DNA of 33,380 nucleotides, from contig NZ_CAVK010000012.1 in assembly GCF_000382885.1 (NCBI RefSeq), forward strand, positions 1 through 33,380. The letters are read 5' to 3'. The notes beneath the pieces were generated by a model. It ran no database searches. It saw only the letters and a list, made by a program, of their open reading frames with translations, and was not told where the DNA came from. Both the position numbers and the translations under genes were made by a program. This stretch comes from Sphingobium indicum BiD32. GTDB lineage: Bacteria > Pseudomonadota > Alphaproteobacteria > Sphingomonadales > Sphingomonadaceae. This document shows, in pieces, positions 25,581 through 33,380 of the stretch (position 1 is its first letter; each line of letters opens with the position of its first letter).

Positions 25581-26613
25581 CGGCCAGCAACCCCACAGAC
25601 AGAGCATAGAAATTGGAACAATTATAATCCAGGATCGCCCGGTAATTGCCGGTCAGCAAATAGGCGGTCTTGCCCGGCCCGTCCGGCTCCAGCAGCGTCG
25701 CCATCACCGTATCGGCGGGCCAGATGCCTCTGGCGGGAAACAGGCCCAGCTTGCGCCATTCTGCCATAGTCAGCCAGCGGCTGTGCCGGTTGAATACGCG
25801 CGGGCAGCGCGCCGGATTGGTCTTTGCCGCCACGCTGGCGCGATCGAAGCTGGACGGCACGGATACCGCCACGCCCCAGGGCTGGCCGCGCCGCCACCCG
25901 GCCTGCACGAAATAATTGGCGATCGACGCCAGCGCATCGGCCTCGCTGGTCCAGATGTCCGCGCGCCCGTCGCCATCGCCGTCCTTGGCCAGCCGCAGAT
26001 AGACGGACGGCAGGAATTGCGGATAGCCCGTCGCCCCGGCCCAGCTGCCGATCAGGCGGCTGCGCGGTACGCCATTGTCCAACATCTTCAATGTCGCCAA
26101 CAACTCCGGCTCGAACAGGGCGCGCCGTCGCCCCTCATGCGCCAATGTCGCCAGCGACCGGATCAGGTCGAAATCGCCCGTATAGCTGCCATAATTGGTT
26201 TCATGGCCATAGATGGCGACCATGATCTCCTCCGGCACGCCGGTCTCGGCCTCGATCCGGGCCAGCCGCGCCCGGTTGGCCTGATAGGCGATACGGCCCC
26301 TGCTGATCCGCGCGGCGTCAACATGCTGGCGCCGATACGGCTCGAAATTGGGGATCGGCGAATAGGCGCCGCCGCCCGGCTGGGTCTGGTCCAGCGCAAT
26401 GACGCGCGGATTGGGGGTCAGCGTCGCAAACACCCCGTCCAGCGTCGCATCCCGGATGCCCATCGCCCGCGCCCTGGGCCGCAAACTTTCCAGATAGGCG
26501 CGGAAATCCGCACTATCCTGCGCCAGCGCAGCACCCGGCACGACAGCGCCAACCGTCACGCCAGCCAGCCCCAGCAACAGCGAAAATACAGACGAACGCA
26601 GAGAATCTCTCAT
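25567..26613 (-). CDS. mltB: Lytic murein transglycosylase (MltB type)
   Basis: MltB-family enzymes cleave the glycan backbone to form 1,6-anhydro-MurNAc ends. The 348-residue protein has a signal peptide (MRDSLRSSVFSLLLGLAGVT, with an AXA site near ALA-Q at about 32). The SLT-like catalytic region follows, with the catalytic Glu in AIYGHETNYGSY (about 133) and SWAGATGYPQFLPSVYLRLA. No lipobox is seen, so it is probably soluble in the periplasm rather than lipid-anchored like E. coli MltB. I chose ATG 26613 because the signal peptide starts there; upstream sequence in frame has no protein character. It leads the ten-gene minus-strand series. Confidence 0.93.
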   Translation of the reverse strand: MRDSLRSSVFSLLLGLAGVTVGAVVPGAALAQDSADFRAYLESLRPRARAMGIRDATLDGVFATLTPNPRVIALDQTQPGGGAYSPIPNFEPYRRQHVDAARISRGRIAYQANRARLARIEAETGVPEEIMVAIYGHETNYGSYTGDFDLIRSLATLAHEGRRRALFEPELLATLKMLDNGVPRSRLIGSWAGATGYPQFLPSVYLRLAKDGDGDGRADIWTSEADALASIANYFVQAGWRRGQPWGVAVSVPSSFDRASVAAKTNPARCPRVFNRHSRWLTMAEWRKLGLFPARGIWPADTVMATLLEPDGPGKTAYLLTGNYRAILDYNCSNFYALSVGLLADAVK

Positions 26614-26748
26614 CCCCCCGTTGTTGCACAGCCCGGACGGCAGGTGAATCCCCTTAATGGCAACTATGGCCGGTTTAGACGACGAACCGAGCCACAGACG
26701 ATTTTTGCGCTTGGCAAGCCAGCGCAGCGCGCTAGGAAGCGAGGCGAC

Positions 26749-26836
26749 GGAAGGGTGGCAGAGTGGTCGATTGCAGCGGTCTTGAAAACCGCCGATGCGC
26801 AAGTATCCGTGGGTTCGAATCCCACCCCTTCCGCCA
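26749..26836 (+). tRNA. tRNA-Ser (anticodon UGA)
   Basis: The acceptor stem GGAAGGG (26749-26755) pairs with CCCTTCC (26826-26832), followed by discriminator G and an encoded CCA (26834-26836). The anticodon stem GCGGT/ACCGC encloses the loop CTTGAAA, giving anticodon TGA, which reads UCA and related serine codons. A long variable arm (about 17 bases, from GATGCGCA) marks a class II tRNA such as serine. The T-loop GGTTCGAATCCC is canonical. Confidence 0.97.
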
Positions 26837-26856
26837 CTATCGATCTATCGGGATGC

Positions 26857-27222
26857 TCAGCCGTAAATGCCCGGCGAAATTCGCCGTAGGCTGATTTCGC
26901 GCTGCCGGGGCGCTTCTACTGTGCGCACGGATGGTTCCGCGATCACCGCCAGCGGATCGACCTGGCGGCTCAGCAACAGGCCGCAACGCTCATCACCGCG
27001 CCAGATCACGGTGCCGCACACTTCCAGATAATCGGCGATCACCGTCACGCGCGCGCCGATCGGCGGCAGATAGAAGCCGGTGACCAGAGCGCCGTAGGAG
27101 GAAATATTCTGGATGGTGATAGGTTCGGTGACGCCATCCCATAAAAGCGTCGCGCGGGTATTGGCCACGAAGCGGCTTTCGCGGCGATGCTCGACCTGGG
27201 GTCTATAATGGATGCTGTTCAT
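26857..27222 (-). CDS. PilZ domain protein
   Basis: PilZ domains bind cyclic di-GMP. The 121-residue protein is essentially one PilZ domain, with the two ligand motifs EHRRESRF (RxxxR, about 10-17) and NISSYGA ([D/N]xSxxG, about 40-46). The beta-barrel strands end near CGLLLSRQ, and a basic tail follows. The output target (motility, exopolysaccharide or other) cannot be inferred. ATG 27222 has GGGAGA at good spacing; a longer start 12 codons upstream lacks a site. It converges on the tRNA-Ser gene with 20 bases between. Confidence 0.9.
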   Translation of the reverse strand: MNSIHYRPQVEHRRESRFVANTRATLLWDGVTEPITIQNISSYGALVTGFYLPPIGARVTVIADYLEVCGTVIWRGDERCGLLLSRQVDPLAVIAEPSVRTVEAPRQREISLRRISPGIYG

Positions 27223-27345
27223 CGCTGTCTCCCGGTTTCCCCCCAGGATCAGATGCAACTCTGTCGCAGCAACCTTGCAAAAGCGATAAGCAAGCTGGTT
27301 AACCGGGGGGCAGGCAAGAAGCGGCTCACCCGTCCCCGCCGATGA

Positions 27346-30072
27346 TCAGGACAGCGCGCCGTGGCAATGCTTGTATTTCTGCCCCGAACCGCAGGGGCAG
27401 AGCGCATTGCGGCTGATGTCGAGATTGGCAAACTCTCCAGCCGCCGCCATTGGCGCGCGCGGGATCGTCGTGGTGATCCCGCCAAATGTCCCCGCGTCGA
27501 AATCGGCGCTGTTATCGTCGCCGGAAAACGGGTCGATATGGGTGGTGATGAAATCGGGCAGCACCGGCAGGTCGAATTCCGGCATCGGCGCATCCATGCG
27601 GAACTGCACCCGCGCGATGGAGCCGGTCACATCCTCACGGATATTTTCCAGCATCCGCTCGAACAGGGCGAAGGCTTCCTGCTTATATTCGTTGATCGGC
27701 GTTTTTTGCGCATAGGCGCGCAGGTGGACGACCTGCCGCAGCGCGTCGAGCGTGGAGAGATGCTCTTTCCAATGATGGTCCAGGCTCTGGAGCAGGATCG
27801 ATTTTTCGATCATGTGCCAGTCAGCCGGATCGACCTCCTTGACCTTCTCCTCAACCGCTGCATTGGCCAGCGCCGTCAGCCGCTCCTCGATCATCTCAGG
27901 ATCGACCGCATCTTCGGTCAGCCAGGCGTCGAAATCGGGTTCGAGGCCCAATATTTCGGCCGTCCGAGCCTTCAGCTTGGCGATATCCCATTGTTCGGGA
28001 TAGGTGCCGGGCGGGCAGGAGCCGCCGACAATGTCGTTGACGGTTTCGTGGCGCATGTCGGTGACGACGTCGTCCACCGTGTCCGCATCCATGATGTCGG
28101 ATCGCTGCTCGTAGATCACCTTGCGCTGGTCGTTCATCACGTCATCATATTCGACGACCTGCTTGCGAATGTCGTAGTTGCGCGCCTCGACCTTCTTCTG
28201 CGCGGTCTCGATCGCCTTGCTCAGCCATTTGGATGGGGGCAGCGCCTCGCCATCTTCCAGGTTGGATCGGATCATCTTGGCGAACATCGTGTCCGGGCCA
28301 AAGATGCGCATCAGATCATCGTCGAGGCTGAGGTAAAAGCGCGACAGGCCCGGATCGCCCTGACGCCCCGAACGGCCGCGCAACTGATTGTCGATACGGC
28401 GGCTTTCATGTCGCTCGGTCGCCAGCACGAACAGACCGCCGGCGGCCAGCACCTCGGCCTTTTCCGCCGCAATTTCCGCCTTGATCGCCTCGATCGCCGC
28501 ATCGCGCTCCGGCCCTTCCGGCATGTCGCGCAATTCGTCCTCGACCCGCAGCTCCAGATTGCCGCCCAGCTGAATGTCGGTACCACGCCCGGCCATGTTG
28601 GTTGCGATCGTCACCACGCCCTTGCGCCCAGCCTGCGCCACGATATGCGCTTCGCTCTCATGGAAGCGCGCGTTCAGCACCGCGTGCGGCACGCCTTCCT
28701 GATTGAGGAATTCGGACAGCATTTCGGACTTTTCGATCGACACCGTGCCGACCAGCACAGGCTGGCCCTTTTCGGCATGTTCCTTGATCGTGCGGGCAAT
28801 GCCGCGGAACTTGTCCTCGATATTCTTGTAGAAACTGTCCTGCTCGTCGATCCGCTGCACCGGCTTGTTGGTCGGGATGGTAACGACGTTCATCTTGTAG
28901 ATTTCGTAGAACTCCGTCGCTTCGGTCGACGCGGTGCCGGTCATCCCCGAAATCTTGGGATACATGCGGAAATAATTCTGGAAGGTGACCGACGCGAGCG
29001 TTTGGTTCTCCGGCTCGATCTGGACGCCTTCCTTGGCCTCGACCGCCTGATGCAGGCCGTCCGACCAGCGGCGTCCGTCCATCATGCGACCGGTAAATTC
29101 GTCGATGATGACGACCTTGCCGTCCTTGACGATATAGTCGATGTCGCGGCGGAACATCACGACCGCGCGCAGCGCCTGGTTCACATGATGGACAACCTGC
29201 GTATTCTCGAAATCATAGAGGTTGCTGCCCTGGAGCAGCCCTGCATCCTCCAGTAGCCGCTCGATCTTCTCGGTGCCATCCTCGGTCAGCGTGACGGAGC
29301 GCTGCTTCTCATCCTTCTCATAGTCGGTCTCGACAATCTGCTTAACGATCGCGTCGACCGAGACATAGAGTTCGGACTTGTCGTCGGTCGGCCCGGAAAT
29401 GATCAGCGGCGTGCGCGCTTCGTCGATCAGGATCGAATCCACCTCATCGACAATGGCATAATTAAAGGGCCGCTGGACCATCGACGCACGGTCATATTTC
29501 ATATTGTCGCGCAGATAGTCGAAGCCAAGCTCGTTGTTGGTGGCATAGGTGATGTCGGCGGCATATGCGGCGCGGCGCTGGTCCTCGCTGATGTTCGGCA
29601 CGATGACGCCAGTGGTCAGGCCCAGGAAGCGATAGACCTGCCCCATCCATTCGCAGTCGCGGCTGGCGAGATAATCGTTGACGGTGACGACATGGACGCC
29701 CTTGCCCTCCAGCGCGTTGAGATAGGTGGCCAGCGTCGCCACCAGCGTCTTGCCCTCACCGGTACGCATTTCCGCGATTTCGCCGCGATGCAGGACGATG
29801 CCGCCCACCATCTGCACGTCGAAATGGCGCATCCCCAGCACCCGCACGGCGGCTTCCCGCACCGTGGCAAAGGCTTCGGGCAGCAGGTCGTCCAGCGTCT
29901 CGCCAGCGGCCAGCCGCTCGCGGAACCGCACCGTCTGCGCCGCCAGATCTTCGTCGCTCAACGCCTGAACCGATGGCTCGAAGGACGCGATCTTGTCGAC
30001 GATCTTGCCCAGCGACTTCACGTAACGCTCGTTGGACGATCCGAAGATGGACTTGGCGAGGGCGCCGAACAT
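27346..30072 (-). CDS. secA: Preprotein translocase ATPase SecA
   Basis: SecA drives unfolded preproteins through SecYEG using ATP. The 908-residue protein is full length. It has the N-terminal [16 protein letters not shown], Walker [13 protein letters not shown] (101-112) and the DEAD-like [14 protein letters not shown]. The preprotein cross-linking and second motor domains include [14 protein letters not shown] and [12 protein letters not shown]. The C-terminal tail has [18 protein letters not shown], a zinc-binding SecB/phospholipid-interacting motif. ATG 30072 is preceded by CAGGAA with 6-base spacing; the upstream in-frame extension is not part of the family. It diverges from argJ. Confidence 0.98.
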   Translation of the reverse strand: MFGALAKSIFGSSNERYVKSLGKIVDKIASFEPSVQALSDEDLAAQTVRFRERLAAGETLDDLLPEAFATVREAAVRVLGMRHFDVQMVGGIVLHRGEIAEMRTGEGKTLVATLATYLNALEGKGVHVVTVNDYLASRDCEWMGQVYRFLGLTTGVIVPNISEDQRRAAYAADITYATNNELGFDYLRDNMKYDRASMVQRPFNYAIVDEVDSILIDEARTPLIISGPTDDKSELYVSVDAIVKQIVETDYEKDEKQRSVTLTEDGTEKIERLLEDAGLLQGSNLYDFENTQVVHHVNQALRAVVMFRRDIDYIVKDGKVVIIDEFTGRMMDGRRWSDGLHQAVEAKEGVQIEPENQTLASVTFQNYFRMYPKISGMTGTASTEATEFYEIYKMNVVTIPTNKPVQRIDEQDSFYKNIEDKFRGIARTIKEHAEKGQPVLVGTVSIEKSEMLSEFLNQEGVPHAVLNARFHESEAHIVAQAGRKGVVTIATNMAGRGTDIQLGGNLELRVEDELRDMPEGPERDAAIEAIKAEIAAEKAEVLAAGGLFVLATERHESRRIDNQLRGRSGRQGDPGLSRFYLSLDDDLMRIFGPDTMFAKMIRSNLEDGEALPPSKWLSKAIETAQKKVEARNYDIRKQVVEYDDVMNDQRKVIYEQRSDIMDADTVDDVVTDMRHETVNDIVGGSCPPGTYPEQWDIAKLKARTAEILGLEPDFDAWLTEDAVDPEMIEERLTALANAAVEEKVKEVDPADWHMIEKSILLQSLDHHWKEHLSTLDALRQVVHLRAYAQKTPINEYKQEAFALFERMLENIREDVTGSIARVQFRMDAPMPEFDLPVLPDFITTHIDPFSGDDNSADFDAGTFGGITTTIPRAPMAAAGEFANLDISRNALCPCGSGQKYKHCHGALS

Positions 30073-30276
30073 GCAATTTCCTGACACAATAGGGAAGCGC
30101 GTCCCGGACAAGGGACCACGCGCAGACATGCGCGGCGATTTAGGGAGCGCTCAGCCGATAGTCAATCAAATCGCCGCCGGAACAGTGCGGCGCTGGCGAA
30201 CATTTATCGATGCAATTTGACCCCCAATCCGCTTGTCCCGGTTTGACGACCAGCGCGATTGCGCTAAGCGACGGCC
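30073..30276. promoter_or_regulatory. Divergent secA/argJ intergenic region
   Basis: These 204 bases separate divergent secA and argJ and must hold both promoters. TTTGAC occurs at 30216-30221 and 30242-30247 on the plus strand and could be a -35 for argJ, but no confident -10 is seen. In many alphaproteobacteria a parvulin-type isomerase gene lies here; none is present. Confidence 0.35.
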
Positions 30277-31503
30277 ATGACTGATCGCTCCCCTCTCGCC
30301 CCCGCCGCCTTCCCGGCCCTGCCCTCCATTGCTGGCGTGACGCTGCGCCGCGCGCGTGCCGGATATAAGGCGTGGGAGCGGTGCGACCTTACCTATGTCG
30401 AACTCGACGCAGGCACAGCGGTCGCGGGTGTCACGACGCAGAGCAAATGCCCCTCGCCCGAAGTCGAATGGTGTCGCGACGCCATTCCCCTCGGCTCGGC
30501 GCGGGCGCTGGTGGTCAATGCGGGCAATGCCAATGCCTTTACCGGCCATCGCGGTCGTGCGGCGGTGGAGGCGATCGCGGCCAAGGTCGCCAATCACATC
30601 ACCTGCCTGCCGTCGGACATTTTCATCTCCTCGACCGGGGTGATCGGCGTCCCCCTGCCGATCGACAAGGCGGAGGCGGGCCTGGAAGCCGCATTTGCCG
30701 CTACGCCCTGTAGCTGGGAGGATGCCGCCAACAGCATCGGCACCACCGACACCTTTGCCAAGGGCGCGCATGTCTCTGCGATGATCGGCGGGACGCGGGT
30801 TGATCTGGTCGGCATCATCAAGGGATCGGGCATGATCGCGCCGGACATGGCGACGATGCTGGGCTATATCTTCACCGACGCGACGATTGATCCTGTCCTG
30901 CTGCAATCCATGCTGTCCGCCGCCAACAAGCGGACCTTCTCCTGCATCACGGTCGACAGCGACACCTCCACCAGCGACACGGTGCTGGCCTTTGCCACGG
31001 GCAAGGCAGCTAATGCGCCGCTCAACAGCATGGACGATGCCGGGGCCGATGCCTTTGCCGCGGCGCTGGCCGACCTTTGCCGTCAACTCGCCCACCTGGT
31101 GGTACGCGACGGCGAAGGCGCGACCAAATTTGTCGAGATCAGCGTCGAAGGCGCAACCAGCGACGACAGCGCTCACCGCATCGCCCTGTCGATCGCCAAT
31201 TCGCCCCTGGTCAAGACCGCGATCGCGGGCGAGGACGCCAATTGGGGCCGGGTCGTGGCCGCCATTGGCAAGGCCGGCGAACCGGCCGACCGCGACCTGC
31301 TCTCGATCCGCTTCGGCGCGACCCAGGTAGCGACCGGCGGCCTTGCGGTAGAAGGCTATGATGAAGCCCCCGTCGCCGCGCATCTCAAGGGGCAGGACAT
31401 CGTCATCGGCGTCGATCTGGGGCTGGGCGAAGGCCGCGCGACGGTGTGGACCTGTGACCTGACCCATGGCTATATCTCGATCAACGCGGATTATCGCAGC
31501 TGA
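30277..31503 (+). CDS. argJ: Bifunctional ornithine acetyltransferase / N-acetylglutamate synthase
   Basis: ArgJ transfers acetyl from N-acetylornithine to glutamate, closing the acetyl cycle of arginine synthesis; bifunctional members also use acetyl-CoA. The 408-residue proprotein has the self-cleavage motif KGSGMIAPDMATMLGYIFTD. Cleavage would be between Ala192 and Thr193, leaving Thr193 as the nucleophile at the start of the beta chain. Other family features are VVNAGNANAFTG (79-90), the STGVIG oxyanion region (119-124) and GEDANWGRV near 315. Its stop overlaps the next ATG by one base. Whether it is bifunctional cannot be decided from sequence alone. Confidence 0.96.
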   Translation: MTDRSPLAPAAFPALPSIAGVTLRRARAGYKAWERCDLTYVELDAGTAVAGVTTQSKCPSPEVEWCRDAIPLGSARALVVNAGNANAFTGHRGRAAVEAIAAKVANHITCLPSDIFISSTGVIGVPLPIDKAEAGLEAAFAATPCSWEDAANSIGTTDTFAKGAHVSAMIGGTRVDLVGIIKGSGMIAPDMATMLGYIFTDATIDPVLLQSMLSAANKRTFSCITVDSDTSTSDTVLAFATGKAANAPLNSMDDAGADAFAAALADLCRQLAHLVVRDGEGATKFVEISVEGATSDDSAHRIALSIANSPLVKTAIAGEDANWGRVVAAIGKAGEPADRDLLSIRFGATQVATGGLAVEGYDEAPVAAHLKGQDIVIGVDLGLGEGRATVWTCDLTHGYISINADYRS

Positions 31504-32300
31504 TGCTGGACCTGCACGCCCCGGTCGTCGCATTGATGCGCGATGTCGCCCGCGACATCGTGATGCCGCGCTACCAGAATCTGGCGGGCAGCGAGATCAG
31601 TGCCAAGGCGGACGCGGACGATCTGGTCACCATCGCCGACAAGGAAAGCGAGATCCGGCTGGCCGAGGGGCTGGCTGCTATCCTGCCCGAAGCGGGGATC
31701 ATTGGCGAGGAGGCCTGCGCCGCCGACCCGTCGATACTGGATCGTGCGGGCAATGGTCTCAACTGGATCATCGACCCGATCGACGGCACCGGCAATTTCG
31801 CTGCTGGCAGGCCGCCCTTCGGCATCATGATCGCGCTGGCGGACGCCGGGACGACGCTGGCGGGCTGGATCCTCGATCCGATCAGCGGGCGATTGTGCCA
31901 CGCGATGCTGGGCGGCGGCAGTCATATCAATGACGAACGGGTGCAGGCGCGCGAAAGCGGCGGCGATCTGCCGGTCGCGGCGCTGGCGGTCTATTTCATG
32001 AGCGCCGAAGAACGCGCCGACATTACCCGCCGGTCGCAGGACCGCTTCGAGCTGGTCGATATTCCCCGCTGCGCCGCCGAACAATATCCCCGGCTGGTGT
32101 TGGGGCAGAATGACGTGTCAGTGTTTGCGCGGACACTGCCCTGGGATCATGCCGCAGGCACATTATTCCTGAACGAAGCGGGCGGCTGCTGCCAGCGGCT
32201 GGACGGCACGCCCTATGTCGTGGGGGATATGCGCCGGGGTCTGCTCGGCGCATCCTCGCCGCGCCTGTGGGACAGGGCGGCAGAGCTATTATTTCGTTGA
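31503..32300 (+). CDS. Inositol monophosphatase family phosphatase
   Basis: The 265-residue protein has the Mg2+-dependent phosphatase signatures: GEEA (68-71), the metal-binding WIIDPIDGTGNFAAG (88-102; Asp91 and Asp94) and PWDHAAGTLFLNEAGG (about 216-231). Family members hydrolyse inositol-1-phosphate, histidinol-phosphate (HisN) or PAP (CysQ). Cotranscription with argJ (TGATG overlap) makes an amino-acid pathway role such as HisN possible, but the substrate is unresolved, so no symbol is given. A hairpin follows 4 bases after the stop. Confidence 0.9.
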   Translation: MLDLHAPVVALMRDVARDIVMPRYQNLAGSEISAKADADDLVTIADKESEIRLAEGLAAILPEAGIIGEEACAADPSILDRAGNGLNWIIDPIDGTGNFAAGRPPFGIMIALADAGTTLAGWILDPISGRLCHAMLGGGSHINDERVQARESGGDLPVAALAVYFMSAEERADITRRSQDRFELVDIPRCAAEQYPRLVLGQNDVSVFARTLPWDHAAGTLFLNEAGGCCQRLDGTPYVVGDMRRGLLGASSPRLWDRAAELLFR

Positions 32301-32304
32301 TCGA

Positions 32305-32340
32305 CTCCGGGCTTCGCGCCGATCGCGACGAAGCCCGGAG
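32305..32340. terminator. Bidirectional terminator-like hairpin between convergent genes
   Basis: CTCCGGGCTTCG (32305-32316) and CGAAGCCCGGAG (32329-32340) form a perfect 12-bp stem with a 12-base loop. It lies between the phosphatase stop (32300) and the trxA stop (32349), so it could serve both strands. T-runs are poor on both sides. Confidence 0.65.
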
Positions 32341-32348
32341 GGATCGGA

Positions 32349-32669
32349 TCAGAGAACGCTTTCGATCCAGCTCTTGAGCGCGCTCTTGGGCGCGGCGCCG
32401 ACCTTGGTGGCCGCCGGTTCGCCATTTTTGAACAGGATCATGGTCGGGATGCCGCGCACGCCATATTGACCCGGCGCGTCAAGATTTTCGTCGATATTGA
32501 CCTTGGCGATGGTCAGCTTCTCGCCCAGTTCGTCGGAGATTTCCTCCAGCGCCGGGCCGATCATCTTGCACGGGCCACACCATTCTGCCCAGAAATCGAC
32601 AAGCACGGGCTTGTCGGAATCGATCACGTCAGCCTTGAAGCTGCTGTCGGTAACTGCCTTGGTGGCCAT
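32349..32669 (-). CDS. trxA: Thioredoxin
   Basis: Thioredoxin reduces disulphides in cytoplasmic proteins such as ribonucleotide reductase. The 106-residue protein has the redox motif WCGPC (Cys31 and Cys34) in [15 protein letters not shown] and the cis-proline in [13 protein letters not shown] (about 72-84). There is no signal peptide. An AAGGAG site lies 8 bases before ATG 32669. It follows addA after 29 bases on the same strand, an arrangement also found in other alphaproteobacteria. Confidence 0.97.
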   Translation of the reverse strand: MATKAVTDSSFKADVIDSDKPVLVDFWAEWCGPCKMIGPALEEISDELGEKLTIAKVNIDENLDAPGQYGVRGIPTMILFKNGEPAATKVGAAPKSALKSWIESVL

Positions 32670-32698
32670 GCTATAGTCTCCTTGTCTTGGGGCGCTAT

Positions 32699-33360
32699 CT
32701 AGGGTGTCGTCGCATCGCGCTCAACGGGTGAGCGCGGCAAATTCTCCTGCGTGGGTGCAAAGCCCGGCTTGTGCGCCGCCAGCAGCGCAGGTGGCAGGAT
32801 GATGAGGCGCGGCGCGCTGGTGTAGAGCAGCCCCGCCTCGATCGCCCGGTCGGGAAAGATCACCGCCAGCGCGGCGGCATAGGCGGCCATCTGCCGGACA
32901 TGCGCCACCGGCACGTCGTCCACGCCCAGCGGCGCGACCCGGCCGGTCTTGAAATCGACCAGCTGAATGCGCTCCGGCCCGACGCACAGCCGATCTACCG
33001 TGCCAGCGATCACCGCTTCGCCCACCACCGCCGCGATGGGCGCCTCAGCCAGCGCATCGGGGCTGAACAGGTCCGCAAAGTCCGGCGCTTCGATCACGCG
33101 GAGCGCCTGCGCGACAACATCCTGCCGGACGCCAGCATCCGCCGCCCCCCGCTGGACCAGCCAGCGGTCGGCAGCGTCACGACGATGCGCAGGCTCGACG
33201 CCGGGCAGCCGCTCGAACAGCGCATGGAGCCACCGCCCCCGCTCCGCCGCCGCGCGCATCGCAGGGGTCGGCGGCGGATAAGGCACATCATCCTCGACCG
33301 GCGCAGAAGGTGCCAGCGGGCGCGGCGGCCGCGCCTCGACCGGGGCGGGCCGGCGCAGCC
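32699..33360 (-). CDS. addA: AddA helicase-nuclease, C-terminal part (cut by contig end)
   Basis: AddA with AddB processes double-strand breaks for RecA-dependent repair. Only the C-terminal ~220 residues are here. The reading frame stays open to 33360, where genuine sequence ends at the adapter. The visible part is the PD-(D/E)XK nuclease domain: [14 protein letters not shown] (the leading His motif), then [19 protein letters not shown] with the metal-binding Asp, and [10 protein letters not shown] containing the catalytic Asp-x-Lys. A GTG at 33286 is internal, because the upstream codons (Pro/Arg-rich, [10 protein letters not shown]) fit the linker before the nuclease domain. The bulk of the gene, including the helicase, is outside the window. 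Confidence 0.9.
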
Positions 33361-33380
33361 CTGTCTCTTATACACATCTC
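33361..33380. other. Illumina Nextera transposase adapter (not genomic)
   Basis: CTGTCTCTTATACACATCT plus one further C matches the Nextera Tn5 mosaic-end adapter read into at the end of short fragments. It is a library artefact left at the contig edge. It breaks addA and creates a false start for an unrelated reading frame. Confidence 0.97.

Noticed and set aside
27223..27345. CCCCCC/GGGGGG complement between secA and the PilZ gene
   Set aside because: The possible stem is short and interrupted, so I cannot separate it from chance in GC-rich sequence.
30073..30129. SecA starting 19 codons upstream
   Set aside because: SecA proteins begin at [11 protein letters not shown], and this ATG has its own ribosome site.
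27361..31533. Long antisense frames over secA (631 codons) and argJ plus the phosphatase (455 codons)
   Set aside because: Both overlap genes with full catalytic motifs and show no independent protein features.
33094..33375. Frame starting with Met-Tyr-Lys-Arg-Gln at the right edge
   Set aside because: Its start codon is provided by the sequencing adapter and it runs out of frame through addA.

Overview
The window looks like a stretch of chromosome from a GC-rich alphaproteobacterium, most likely a member of the Sphingomonadaceae (Sphingobium/Sphingomonas type). This is inferred from gene content, protein style, the frequent use of GTG and TTG starts, and abundant short fold-back repeats between genes. 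Almost everything is conserved housekeeping. I found no prophage, CRISPR array, toxin-antitoxin pair, secondary-metabolite cluster or recognisable defence system. The last 20 bases (33361-33380) are an Illumina Nextera transposase adapter, so the right edge is an untrimmed contig end and the last gene is cut there.

Layout. Positions 1-816 (minus strand) hold a small coiled-coil protein, zapA and a probable 6S RNA. Diverging from them, 1011-6322 (plus) is a central carbon module, tkt-gap-pgk-fba (class I aldolase). It is followed by a ThiE-like protein, a glutathione S-transferase and an exported M24 peptidase (6533-9112), which overlap end to end. Next come alaS and hflX (9442-13438, plus). 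On the minus strand between 13451 and 15362 are a secreted TPR-like protein, a GNAT acetyltransferase and mazG. A complete IS30-family insertion sequence (about 15443-16575) lies just upstream of mazG.

From 26613 down to 16674 (minus) runs a ten-gene head-to-tail series: mltB, rlpA, a D,D-carboxypeptidase, tmk, holB, metG, tatD, a PhnP-like metallo-beta-lactamase fold hydrolase, a membrane-anchored aspartic protease and a KgtP-like transporter. Most junctions overlap by 1-14 bases or are separated by 4-45 bases, so it is probably one large operon joining cell-wall remodelling to DNA replication and translation. A tRNA-Ser(UGA) and a PilZ protein follow. secA (minus) diverges from argJ and an inositol-monophosphatase-family gene (plus). 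These converge on trxA and the C-terminal part of addA (minus).

The most notable non-coding feature is a family of structured intergenic repeats. One inverted pair (6361-6476) and two single units (1-55 and 9341-9387) keep the same hairpin layout although the stem sequences differ between units. Two other fold-back repeats (4045-4122 and 9166-9255) are of types I recall as widespread in related genomes.
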